From contig NZ_SJPW01000006.1 of the NCBI RefSeq assembly GCF_007860125.1, forward strand, positions 610,085-674,084: DNA of 64,000 nucleotides, written 5' to 3'. A model generated the notes under the pieces. It did not search any database. It was not told where the DNA came from and worked only from the letters and a program-made list of their open reading frames with translations. Positions 28,530 to 37,197 of the stretch are shown here, in pieces. Position 1 is the first letter of the stretch. Every line of letters begins with the position of its first letter. The DNA is from Rubripirellula tenax (GTDB taxonomy: Bacteria > Planctomycetota > Planctomycetia > Pirellulales > Pirellulaceae). A program made the position numbers and the translations under genes.

Positions 28530-29306
28530 ATGAACACGAAAACAATCCCTCTCGCCTTGCTCTTGCTTGCCCTCGTTTTGAGCGTCAACACTGCGAGCGC
28601 GCAGAGTGCGAATCCACAACCCCAATCGATCAAACCAACAGATACAGGAAATACACCAATGCTTTCCAAACTGCTTGAAGAGAAGGTGGCCGCAAGCGCG
28701 GAGCGACTGCCTGAAAATGTGCGTCAAACGTACGCTCGGGGTATCGAGACTGTCCGTGAGACCAACATTGAAAACACTGCTAAGCAAGTTGGTGACGCGG
28801 CGATCGATGCCCAGTTGTCAGGCTGGGACGGCAAGAGTGTCAAGCTAAGCAGTCTTTGGAATCAAGGGCCGATCGTGCTGGTGTGGTACCGAGGAGGTTG
28901 GTGCCCTTATTGCAACATTCAGCTTCGCGCGATGCAGCAGAACATGGACAAGATCGAAAATGCCGGTGCAAAGCTGGTTGTGCTCACCCCCGAATTACCA
29001 GAAAAGGCCAAGGAAACGGCTGAGGCAAATGATCTGGGCATCGTGGCCTTGCACGATCAAGGCAATGCTGTGGCACGAAAGTACGGGCTCGTATTCGATC
29101 TTCCGGAAGCGATCATTCCAGCGTATCGCGACAAACTAAAACTGCCTGAGTACAACGGGAACCATGCGATGGAACTACCGCTTGCGGCGACCTATGTCAT
29201 CGACCGGTCCGGCAAGATCACCTACGCGTTCCTTGATGCGGATTACAAAAATCGAGCCGAGCCAGCCGACGTCATCAAAGCAGTCGAAGCGGCCGCTAAA
29301 AAATAG
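28530..29306 (+). CDS. Secreted AhpC/TSA-type peroxiredoxin-like protein
   Basis: The ATG at 28530 follows an AAGGA site; the frame extends upstream to 28446 without one. The 258-residue product has a signal peptide (TIPLALLLLALVLSVNTASA) and a thioredoxin fold. VWYRGGWCPYCNIQLRAMQ contains a CxxC pair, and VLTPELPEKAKE and ATYVIDRSGKITYAFLDADY follow. This is the AhpC-TSA subgroup with a YRGxWCPYC motif, which reduces peroxides or acts as a thiol reductase outside the cytoplasm. An SDR gene follows in the same direction. Confidence 0.85.
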   Translation: MNTKTIPLALLLLALVLSVNTASAQSANPQPQSIKPTDTGNTPMLSKLLEEKVAASAERLPENVRQTYARGIETVRETNIENTAKQVGDAAIDAQLSGWDGKSVKLSSLWNQGPIVLVWYRGGWCPYCNIQLRAMQQNMDKIENAGAKLVVLTPELPEKAKETAEANDLGIVALHDQGNAVARKYGLVFDLPEAIIPAYRDKLKLPEYNGNHAMELPLAATYVIDRSGKITYAFLDADYKNRAEPADVIKAVEAAAKK

Positions 29307-29424
29307 TCACGACTGAATTGTCACTCGCGATCATTGCACTGATTTGCGAGCCCTGCATCAGAACGTTTCTTTCCGAGCGAATCATCCGCCACCGGGAAGG
29401 GGGCCAACGGAGAGTATCTGTAAG

Positions 29425-30180
29425 ATGAATTCGAAAAGATCAGCAAAGTCCAATGACCGAACCGCACTGGTCACAGGTGGATCGGGCGGCATTGGCAGTG
29501 AGATCTGTAGACGATTGGCCGGTAACGGATATCGCGTGGTGGTCCACTATGGAAACGATCGTGACTCCGCGGAAAGAGTCGTCCAGGAGATTGCTGATTC
29601 AGGTGGTCTTGCGATCGCGTATTCGGCAGACATTACTGACGAAGTTGCCATTGAGAAAATGTTCGAGTCCGCGTGCTCAGAATTCGGCGGTTTAGATGCT
29701 GTCGTGGCGAATGCGGGAGTTGGCGGAGGCGGTCCGATCGCGCAAGTCGAATTGGATGATTTCAAGACGTTGGTCTCTGTTAATCTTGTCGGTGCATTCT
29801 TGACTCTGCGCGAATCTGCGCGACGGCTCAGCGACGGTGGACGGTTGATCTTTGTCTCATCGCAGCTGGCCGAACGCCCTCGCGTGGGAACCGGTGCGTA
29901 TTCAGCGACCAAGGCGGGTGTCGACGCGATGCTTGTTTCGATGTCGCACGAACTTGGGGCGCGAGGGATTACGGTCAACAGTGTTCGCCCTGGGGCCACC
30001 GAGCCTGGGATGTTCGCCGCCAGCGACGAGGCACGGAAGGAGTTCTTTCGTGACCTATCGCCGTTCAAACGACTTGGGCACCCCAGTGATATTGCCGCAG
30101 TCGTTTCGTTCCTGGCCAGTGACGATGCAGCCTGGGTTACCGGCCAACACATTCGCGCGGATGGCGGTGCGTCGAATTAG
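29425..30180 (+). CDS. SDR-family oxidoreductase (FabG-like)
   Basis: The ATG at 29425 gives 251 residues. The cofactor loop is TGGSGGIGSEICRRL, followed by NAGVGGGGP, the catalytic serine in IFVSSQLAERP, the YxxxK pair in YSATKAGVD, and ARGITVNSVRPGATEPGM, ending with WVTGQHIRADGGASN. This is the classical SDR pattern of 3-oxoacyl-ACP-reductase-like enzymes. Substrate is unknown. The association with a TetR regulator and a peroxiredoxin-like gene suggests a role in a stress or detoxification cluster. Confidence 0.9.
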   Translation: MNSKRSAKSNDRTALVTGGSGGIGSEICRRLAGNGYRVVVHYGNDRDSAERVVQEIADSGGLAIAYSADITDEVAIEKMFESACSEFGGLDAVVANAGVGGGGPIAQVELDDFKTLVSVNLVGAFLTLRESARRLSDGGRLIFVSSQLAERPRVGTGAYSATKAGVDAMLVSMSHELGARGITVNSVRPGATEPGMFAASDEARKEFFRDLSPFKRLGHPSDIAAVVSFLASDDAAWVTGQHIRADGGASN

Positions 30181-30309
30181 TAGGAGGCCGTTCACGCAGG
30201 ATACCGGCCGGCAGGAACCGGCGTTAATCAGCCTAACTGCACAAAGACTTATGGCGTGATTTGCATTAAACTCTGGGCGTCGAATTAAAGTGAGTTTTCC
30301 GGAGGACCG

Positions 30310-32994
30310 ATGTTTGTACCGAAGTCAATGATAGCCGTGTTAGCCGTGTTCCCGTTCATCTGCGCGAGCATGGGGGACGCTCAGAAGATGTCTGCTGAGG
30401 AACCCACCTCTGGATTGATTGCAGGTGGGCCAGCCAAAACTCTACGACTCTGGTACGACGAGCCGGCCCCAGACAACGACGACGGATGGGTCAACCGGTC
30501 GATCCCGATGGGCAATGGCTATATGGGGGTCAACGTGTTCGGTGGTACGACGAGCGAACGCATCCAGATCACCGAGAATAGCCTGTACGACTCGACGGAA
30601 GGTCGAGGCCTTCGCCACGGAGGTCTTAACAATTTTGCGGAGGTCTATATCGACTTCGGCCACAACAACATTAGCAACTACGAGCGGGAACTAAACCTTA
30701 ACGAAGGTGTCTCCCATGTGAGGTATCAGCAGGACGGCGTGGAGTACTCCCGAGAGTACTTCACCAGCTATCCCGACAAGGTGATGGCAATACGATTGAC
30801 CGCGTCGAAGCCGGGCGCGTTGTCGTTCACGCTTCGGCCGACTATCCCGTTTTGGGGAACTGGCAAGTCGGGAATGGGGGTAGCGAACGAGGATACGATC
30901 ACGCTGTCCGGTGTGATGGATTATTACGGGGTGAAGTACGAAGGTCAGTTGAAGGTCATTCCGACAGGTGGGACGATGAAGGTTGGCGCGTGGCGGTCGC
31001 AGAGACACGCACTCGGAACGATCACCGTTTCAGACGCCGATAGCGCGGTGATTCTGGTCGCAGTTGGGACCAACTATCAGATCAGCCCTGAGGTGTTTCT
31101 GACCTCAGAGAACGCCGACAAGCTTTCAAGTTTTCCCCACCCCCACGACAAAGTGACTCGGTATCTGAACGATGCGGCGGCGAAGTCCTACGAACAGTTG
31201 TTGGCAAACCATCAAGCTGATTACAAAAAACTTTTCGGTCGTGTGAGCCTTGACCTTGGTGCTACGCAGCCGAGCGTCTGCACCGACGAACTGGTCGATG
31301 CGTATCCCGATGGCGAATCGAGCCGCTACCTCGAAGAACTCGCGTTCCAATTCGGACGTTACATGCTGATCTGTTCGTCGAGGGCAGGCACGCTGCCGCC
31401 TCACCTGCAGGGAATCTGGAACGTCTATAGCGATCCGCCGTGGGCGTCGCAGTACCTGCACGATACCAACGTGCAGATGGCGTATGCGCCTGCCTTCTGT
31501 GCCAACCTGCCGGAGCTGTTTGAAAGCTATGTCGGCTTCTTCAAAGCGTTCGTCCCTCGCCAGCGCCAGTACGCGACGCAGTACATTACGGAGTTCAATC
31601 CCTCGCAGCTTGATTCAGGTGGCGACAACGGTTGGTCCGGACCGTTTTGGACCAACCCATACACGGTTACTGGGAAGTCACCCGTGGCCGGCTTCGGCAC
31701 TGGTTCTTGGATCGCTCAAATGTTCTGGGACTACTACGACTATACGCGCGATCCGTCGCTGCTCGCGGACAAGGTGTATCCCGTGATGTATGACCAGGCA
31801 AATTTTGTATCCCGGTTTGTCAAAGACGTCGATGGCGTCCTGCTTGCCGACCCTTCTTCGTCCCCGGAGCAAAAGCTGCGGAACACGGTAGGCACGACCT
31901 TCGACCAGCAGATGTTCTACGAGAACCACCACAACACGTTGACGGCGGCACAGATTCTGGGACGCAGCGATAGCCGATTGCCCACGCTCAAGAACCAGTT
32001 GCAACTGCTTGACCCAATCCAGATCGGCAAGTCAGGGCACATCAAGGAATTTCGTCAGGAGCAATATTACGGCGAAATTGGCGACCCCACACACCGACAC
32101 GCCTCCATGTTGCTCGGGTTATACCCGGGCCAATTGATTAACGACGCGACTCCGGCTTGGCTTGATGCCGCCAAGGTCAGCCTGACCAAACGCACCAATC
32201 AAACCAATATTGGATGGGCGCGTGCCGAAAGGATCGCGATGTGGGCCAGAGTTCACGACGGCGAGGAGGCGTACTCGTTCTATGAATCGCTGTTGGGCGA
32301 AAACTACCTTCACAACCTGTTCAATGACCACCGGGGCGGACCGTTATTCCAGGCGGACGCAAACTACGGCGCAACGGCCGGTGTGGCCGAGATGCTGCTA
32401 CAGAGCCAGGACCACGTCGTGGCACCATTGACCGCAATGCCCGAGGCATGGCCCGAAGGCAGCTACCGAGGCTTGTTGGCGCGAGGCAACTTCGAGGTGT
32501 CGGCGCAGTGGTCCGGCGGTCACGCTAGCCAATTAGAAGTGTTGTCCACATCCGGCGGGAACCTGGACTTGAGATACCCCAACGTCACCCAGGCCGTCAT
32601 CAAGACCTCCGAAGGTCAGGCGGTAGACTTCGCCCTCAAGGGCAGTGACCAAGTCAGCATCAAGACCACCAAAGGCCAGACCTACGTGTTCACCGACATC
32701 CCTGTCTGCATTCCAGTAATCGCGCCCACGAACCTGCAGCTAAATGAGGAAGCAGGAACAGATCAGATCCAGTTCTTCTGGACCGGCAGCGCGAATGCAA
32801 CGTCGTACAAACTTTACCGCGCGGTTGGCAACGCACCGGACTACGAGCTGATCGCCGCCGAAATCTCGGGCACCGATTTCGCTTACCAAGCCCCGGACCT
32901 GAAAACAGTCGACCAGGTGACGTTCAAGGTCACCGCGGTGCGTGCTGATGGGCGAGAGAGCGACCAGGGATCAATAGTGATTTGGCTATTGTAG
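30310..32994 (+). CDS. GH95 alpha-L-fucosidase-like glycoside hydrolase
   Basis: The secreted 894-residue protein (signal region MIAVLAVFPFICASMGDA) has the GH95 order: an N-terminal beta domain (IPMGNGYMGVNVFGGTTSERIQ with ITENSLYDS), a linker, the (alpha/alpha)6 barrel (LPPHLQGIWNVYSDPPWASQ, LLADPSSSPEQKLR, IGWARAERIAMWARVHDGE) and a C-terminal beta domain. Residues about 810-890 (SYKLYRAVGNAPDYELIA) look like an added fibronectin type III domain. GH95 enzymes cleave alpha-1,2-fucosyl or related galactosyl bonds in sulfated or host glycans. The stop abuts an IS21 end, so the native C-terminus may have been altered. Confidence 0.85.
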   Translation: MFVPKSMIAVLAVFPFICASMGDAQKMSAEEPTSGLIAGGPAKTLRLWYDEPAPDNDDGWVNRSIPMGNGYMGVNVFGGTTSERIQITENSLYDSTEGRGLRHGGLNNFAEVYIDFGHNNISNYERELNLNEGVSHVRYQQDGVEYSREYFTSYPDKVMAIRLTASKPGALSFTLRPTIPFWGTGKSGMGVANEDTITLSGVMDYYGVKYEGQLKVIPTGGTMKVGAWRSQRHALGTITVSDADSAVILVAVGTNYQISPEVFLTSENADKLSSFPHPHDKVTRYLNDAAAKSYEQLLANHQADYKKLFGRVSLDLGATQPSVCTDELVDAYPDGESSRYLEELAFQFGRYMLICSSRAGTLPPHLQGIWNVYSDPPWASQYLHDTNVQMAYAPAFCANLPELFESYVGFFKAFVPRQRQYATQYITEFNPSQLDSGGDNGWSGPFWTNPYTVTGKSPVAGFGTGSWIAQMFWDYYDYTRDPSLLADKVYPVMYDQANFVSRFVKDVDGVLLADPSSSPEQKLRNTVGTTFDQQMFYENHHNTLTAAQILGRSDSRLPTLKNQLQLLDPIQIGKSGHIKEFRQEQYYGEIGDPTHRHASMLLGLYPGQLINDATPAWLDAAKVSLTKRTNQTNIGWARAERIAMWARVHDGEEAYSFYESLLGENYLHNLFNDHRGGPLFQADANYGATAGVAEMLLQSQDHVVAPLTAMPEAWPEGSYRGLLARGNFEVSAQWSGGHASQLEVLSTSGGNLDLRYPNVTQAVIKTSEGQAVDFALKGSDQVSIKTTKGQTYVFTDIPVCIPVIAPTNLQLNEEAGTDQIQFFWTGSANATSYKLYRAVGNAPDYELIAAEISGTDFAYQAPDLKTVDQVTFKVTAVRADGRESDQGSIVIWLL

Positions 32995-32997
32995 TAG

Positions 32998-33300
32998 TGT
33001 CAGTTTGCGGGTCAGAACCAGCCACTCGTTTGCGGGTTAAAACCAGCCAGTCTTGGGATGGTTTTAGGCGGTTTTCTCGGTGGCTTCGGCGGCCGGTCCC
33101 GGTTTGCGGGTTTGGCTGGTTTTGGATTTTGGCTGTGATGCCGGGTCAACCTCTTTATCGGCTCGGCGGCCTCGTAGTCTGTAGCTGTCGCCGGTGATTT
33201 GGATCACTTCGGCGTCGGACAGGAACCGGTCCAGGATCGCCGTCGCGCTGGGCACGTCGCCGATCAACTTGCCCCAATCCTCCAGCGGACGTTGCTCGTC
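32998..33300 (-). mobile_element. IS21-family end with istB remnant
   Basis: The left edge has two copies of a terminal-repeat motif (TTTGCGGGTCAGAACCAGCC and a close second copy). A minus-strand frame, 33064-33267, reads MIGDVPSATAILDRFLSDAE followed by VIQITGDSYRLRGRR, the last part of an IstB helper ATPase. The rest of IstB and the whole of IstA are missing, so this is a dead remnant lying directly after the GH95 stop codon. Confidence 0.75.
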
Positions 33301-33331
33301 ATCATCGTGGTGCTGTCACGGGGCGCTTGAG

Positions 33332-33366
33332 AAGGGACCACCTGTGGGAGCCTCTGGTCCCTTTTA
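33332..33366 (+). terminator. Hairpin followed by T run, terminator-like
   Basis: AAGGGACCA pairs with TGGTCCCTT across a 14-base loop and is followed by TTTT. It lies at the junction of the two IS remnants and may equally be part of an IS end. Confidence 0.4.
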
Positions 33367-33402
33367 AAATTGGTGGTTTGAGATCGGGCTGTTTCGCCGG
33401 AT

Positions 33403-34394
33403 CTACTTGTCTTTTTCGGCATCCGAGCCGGTGGGCGATTTTGTCCCTTTTGAACTTTTCTCGGCATTTTTAAGACGGTAGCTACGGCCGGTGATCTTGC
33501 GGAAACCTTTTTCAGCTTCCAGCAACGCATACGAAAGCCAACGACTGGCTTGGTCGGTCTCAGTCCGGAAACGCGTCACGCGGCCAAGTTTGCGACGCGT
33601 GTTCAAGAACGAGTTCTCGATCGCGTTGGTGCTCAGCAGTGAACGGTGGAGCGTGCTGGGAACATTCAGACGTTGCAGCGCCAACAGGTCGTCACCGGCT
33701 TCGTGCAGACTCCGATACGCCTCGGCATTGATCGGTTCCAGAAACGCCTTGAGCTCGCCAATGACTTCCTCCGCAGCTTCGATTCCTTGAACGCTGCGAA
33801 GACGTGTGAACAGACGCGTGAGCGCGCCCCAGTGACGTTTCGAGAGCTTGCCTTTGATGTTTCGTTTCTTGTGCACCAAGCAACGCTGGATGACCGCATC
33901 GGCAAAAACTCAACCACCGCTGAGCGAAGGGCATCGCTGCCGTCGAGAACCACGTACAAGCGGTGGTCACAACTGAATCCGCGGTTGACGATTCGGCTCA
34001 TCAGTTCACGCGAAACCTCGAGGTTTTCGCAACTTCCGAGTGAAAAATCCAGCACATGTTTGCGGCCCTCGCTGTCGATCCCCAGTGCCACCACCGCCGT
34101 CTGATCTTGACTCAAACGAATGCCATCGAGCATCAAAGCGCACCATGTGATTGTGCTGAGATCTTTGTCTCGCAACTGTTCAATGAACTTACTGCCAGCT
34201 TCTTGCCAAAGACGCGAAACGTTGGACTTTTTGACACCTGGAGAATTTGGCTTCAACTCTTCGACGCCTCGGGCGCTGACGCCAGAAACGATCGCTTGAA
34301 CGATCTGTGCCTGAAGCTGCTGGGGATCTCTGGCAACACGGTAACTGCTCAGCTCGACTTCGTTGCTCGAGCCGTTGCTGGACTTCTGACGCAC
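33403..34394 (-). pseudogene. IS256-family (Mutator-type) transposase, frameshifted
   Basis: Two overlapping minus-strand frames make one IS256 transposase. The upstream part (GVSARGVEELKPNSPGVKKS, LDGIRLSQDQTAVVALGID, VVLDGSDALRSAVVEF) holds the first DDE aspartates. The downstream part (HKKRNIKGKLSKRHWGAL, LLSTNAIENSFLNTRRKLG) holds the C-terminal glutamate. A one-base slip in a T run near 33910 separates them, and stops occur ahead of 34394, so the N-terminus is also damaged. The element is inactive. Confidence 0.85.
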
Positions 34395-34711
34395 ACGAGG
34401 CCGGACGACTTCTTCTCACTCGCCCTCGTACAGAACGCGGCCAGGACTTGAGCCCGCGCGATAGTGATCACTTGGTGATGGAGCGTGCTTGACTTCACAG
34501 ATCATCTCACGCACATGCCCTCGCAGGAAGTCGCGAAAGACCTGTCCGGTTTCTCAGGCTGAAACTTGCCCCAGCGATTCTAAAAGACTAACTTCGTTCA
34601 CGACGGTCTCCCAGTCGGTTGCCGCCGACGAAAATTGGAAAGTTGCGGAGAGCAGAGTCTGCTCTCCGGGAGACCATCTTTCAACTTTCAACAATGAGTG
34701 GGACGCTTCCG
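34395..34711. other. IS256-derived and unassigned sequence
   Basis: This carries the degraded start of the IS256 frame and about 250 bases with no gene, including a palindrome around 34655-34675 (GCAGAGTCTGCTCTCC). Confidence 0.35.
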
Positions 34712-34771
34712 ATCGAAAGCCTGCTTGGGATAAAACCCGAAACCCGAACATGACCCCACGCGAAGCGTTTC
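34712..34771. repeat. Solo right end of a type 2 RAYT element
   Basis: The last codons of the type 2 RAYT (IESLLGIKPETR) and its terminal repeat (ACATGACCCCACGCGAAGCG) are nearly identical to 23929-23980, but there is no transposase body. It cuts the 3' end of the neighbouring minus-strand gene. Confidence 0.75.
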
Positions 34772-35379
34772 TCAGGCTTGGTAAATCGCAATCGACCGCG
34801 ATGGCCTACGGTGATGGAATCTCCAGAAGAAAGCAATCGACGCGACGTTGATTCTGCAAAGTAGTCTTCGTCGTCGCGGTGAATCAAAATCGGTTCTGAA
34901 TTGCCTTCGGTTTGCAGCGTCAGATCAGAACGCATCGAAGACGATGGGGTACCGATGGAGACCAGATCGTTTTGAAGCAGCAGTAGGCTTCCTAATCCAT
35001 CGACTTTAAGGATGTGCGCGGATCCCGTCGCGGATTTTCTCGATGATCTCTTAGGTTCGGAATTCTGGCGAATCCCACTACGGGTGCCATTCATGTTTTG
35101 GATCCGTTGCCGCAACTTTGCGATCTCGATTTGTCGACCTCCCAGATGTGCGGCTGCCTCCGCATCATGCCATGCGTCGTCGTAACGCCCGCCCTCAAAA
35201 TGCTCGTTGCCTCTTGCGACAAACGCAACAATGATCCGATCGACCAAGACCTGAGCATCGCGATGCCTGCGACTGGGCGACGATGTCAGAAGCGAGAACG
35301 CTTCGTCCAATCGTCCCGCGTCCATCGCGATTTCGGCTCGTATAAGGTCAATGTGGAACAAGTTTTGTTTCTTTTGCAA
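34772..35379 (-). pseudogene. FHA-like domain protein, 3' end replaced by a RAYT end
   Basis: The first 100 residues (DLIRAEIAMDAGRLDEAFSL, then GGRYDDAWHDAEAAAHLGG) look like TPR-type helices. Residues 125-200 (HILKVDGLGSLLLLQNDLVS, IGTPSSSMRSDLTLQ, LSSGDSITVGHRGRLRF) have the spacing of an FHA phosphopeptide-binding domain. After FTKP the frame runs into the RAYT terminal repeat for 30 codons. The domain calls are by pattern only. Confidence 0.5.
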
Positions 35380-35412
35380 AAGATGCAGTGCTAGAAAGAT
35401 TTAGGCGTCCCC

Positions 35413-35470
35413 ATGTAGCCGAGCCTCTCCGAGGCTCGGAAAACCGCGTCTCGGAGAGACGCGGCTACAT
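35413..35470. repeat. REPIN-like double hairpin 1
   Basis: The ends ATGTAGCC and GGCTACAT are complementary and enclose two hairpins (GAGCCTCTCCGAGGCTC and CGCGTCTCGGAGAGACGCG). This is the arrangement of two inverted REP units. A second copy lies at 36402, on the other side of the split gene. Confidence 0.75.
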
Positions 35471-35476
35471 GAAGGC

Positions 35477-35962
35477 CTATTTTGATGTTAGTTCAAGGCG
35501 CTCGGTCTTTTGTCCGAAATGCTCGTCATACGCTGCGATGACATTCTCTTCGATAACGACATCATCGTGTAGCGGGATCGCAAACGCGTCCTGCTCGTGC
35601 GAAAGCACTCGCTGCGCCACCGCCAGTCGTGTTTCGATCTGCCCGAGCAATTGATCGGCTTCGGAAAGCCCGCTGCCATCAATCGAAATCCCCGCGTCGA
35701 TTTTGGATGCCTTCAACAAGCGACTCTGTGCCGCCAATGCTTCGACCTTCTGTTCGAGTTCGACTTTGCGATGTCGCATCTTATCCAGCATCGCCAAAGC
35801 CGCACTGAGTCCGTCGCGTCGCTTTTCTAGCAATCGCGTTTTCGTTTCAACGGCTAGCTCGCCCTGTTTGAAACGTTCAAAACGCTGATGCATTTGGTCC
35901 GTCAACTGACCACGCGATAGCTCTCGATCGCCAATCGAGTACGAAACCTGTCTCACACGCAT
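35477..35962 (-). pseudogene. Coiled-coil protein, downstream part of a gene split by TAG
   Basis: The 161 codons begin with ATG directly after the TAG that ends the upstream frame, in the same frame. The sequence is a long coiled coil (FERFKQGELAVETKTRLLEK, then LDKMRHRKVELEQKVEALAA) ending with RLELTSK. Planctomycetes encode single proteins with an N-terminal membrane helix followed by this coiled coil, so the two parts were most likely one gene of about 270 codons. Restart at the ATG could still make this half. Confidence 0.65.
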
Positions 35963-36283
35963 CTAGTCTCGAAGGCTCGCCAACGTTTTCGCCTCAACTT
36001 CCATACGGTCAGTGCTGGCGATCACATCGCTCTGAAGCGCCGCGATGGCGACTTCTTCCTGAGCGATCACGCGGACCTGTGATTGTAGATCGGGCAAAAT
36101 CGCTTCGATCAAGTCGCGAGCACGTCGCAACTCGAATTCCAGCGGGACAGAATCTTTCACGGATTCCTGAACCGACCGAGCCGACGTTCGAACGTAACTG
36201 GTGAAATTCGCCCCCAGCAGCAAAAAGCCCCCCACAAACAACGCGATCGCCGTCCCCAGCGAGTATTTGATCCAACGCAACAT
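35963..36283 (-). pseudogene. Membrane-anchored coiled-coil protein, upstream part of the split gene
   Basis: The ATG at 36283 has GGAGGG 9-10 bases upstream and is preferred to the TTG at 36301. The 106 codons encode one membrane helix (YSLGTAIALFVGGFLLLGAN) and the start of a coiled coil (DLQSQVRVIAQEEVAIAALQ), ending at RD-TAG. The continuing frame makes a point nonsense mutation the simplest explanation. REPIN-like repeats flank both sides of the split gene. Confidence 0.65.
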
Positions 36284-36401
36284 GATGATTGACCCTCCCA
36301 AGGTCCTGAAATCGAGACACCTTCTTTCCGCAAATCACGGTCACATCAAGGCAGTCGGGAGCGAGTAAAGAATGTTGCAAACATTCTCGAAGAAAAACCA
36401 C

Positions 36402-36466
36402 GTAGGTCCGTCTCTCCGAGACGGACGCTGATCGTGCGCGAGTCTCGGAGAGACACGCCTACATAA
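36402..36466. repeat. REPIN-like double hairpin 2
   Basis: ACGTAGGTCCGTCTCTCCGA and GAGTCTCGGAGAGACACGCC form the two arms, with outer ends GTAGG and CCTAC complementary. The core CTCGGAGAGAC is shared with the repeat at 35413. Confidence 0.75.
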
Positions 36467-36491
36467 AAGCACCAACGCATGACAAATATAC

Positions 36492-36519
36492 TTGACATTC
36501 CGAATGTATAGTCTAACAT
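36492..36519 (+). promoter_or_regulatory. Sigma-70-like promoter of the first membrane protein-XRE pair
   Basis: TTGACA (36492-36497) and TAACAT (36514-36519) are 16 bases apart. Half-sites ATGT and ACAT at 36504 and 36516 straddle the -10 and could bind the XRE regulator encoded downstream. Confidence 0.5.
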
Positions 36520-36561
36520 GCGCTCAGTCGATGAATGTTTCTCAGCAAAGGGTTTCAAACG

Positions 36562-36969
36562 ATGAATGCATTAGAAAAGGTGGCCTGGACTGAACTTGTC
36601 GTTTCTGTGCTGGCGATTGTTGTCGTCTTGGCCTTGTACCCGTGGTTGGGCGGAGCAGCGATGGGCGGATTTGGGTTGCTCGGGTTGCTGGGCGTCACTC
36701 CGATCTTCATGCGCAAGCGAGGCAGTCAAGTCGCTAGTGATGAACGCGACCAGCAAATTGAACGACAAGCGTCATGGAGGGGATTCGGTACCGCATGGAT
36801 GCTGATGGTGTGCTCGCTTGCGGCGATCATGATGTGGCACTCCCACCACCAGCGCGATATATCGCCTGGATTATTGTCCATGGTGATATGGATTCAATTC
36901 GCGTTCTGTTACGCCATCAAGGGCGCGTCGTCGCTGATTCAATACCGAGGAAACCACCGTGCCGCGTAA
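36562..36969 (+). CDS. Small membrane protein paired with an XRE regulator, copy 1
   Basis: The start at ATG 36562 gives 135 residues with four hydrophobic segments ([65 protein letters not shown]) and a conserved-looking cytoplasmic patch [16 protein letters not shown]. Its last codons overlap the start of the XRE gene. A second pair with the same layout lies at 39187-39785. The pairing suggests a membrane sensor or target with its own repressor. Confidence 0.7.
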   Translation: MNALEKVAWTELVVSVLAIVVVLALYPWLGGAAMGGFGLLGLLGVTPIFMRKRGSQVASDERDQQIERQASWRGFGTAWMLMVCSLAAIMMWHSHHQRDISPGLLSMVIWIQFAFCYAIKGASSLIQYRGNHRAA

Positions 36970-37180
36970 GCCGGAACCGAACCTAACCAATTGCGTTCGA
37001 GAGCTGCGTGGTGACACCAAAGGCATGACTCAGCAATCGCTAGCGGATGCCGTCAGCGTGACCCGCCAAACGATCGTCGCGATGGAAACTGGCACCTACA
37101 CGCCGTCACTCGCGCTGGCGATCCGCATCGCAAGGGTCTTTGACTGCGGAGTCGAGGATGTGTTTACGCTGGATGAGTAG
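36959..37180 (+). CDS. XRE-family helix-turn-helix regulator, copy 1
   Basis: The 73 residues from GTG overlap the preceding gene by 11 bases. The helix-turn-helix reads [39 protein letters not shown] with no further domain (the central recognition part is [14 protein letters not shown]). Short YozG/Cro-like regulators of this kind usually repress the operon they sit in. Confidence 0.85.
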   Translation: MPRKPEPNLTNCVRELRGDTKGMTQQSLADAVSVTRQTIVAMETGTYTPSLALAIRIARVFDCGVEDVFTLDE

Positions 37181-37197
37181 GCGACTCCATTCACCAT

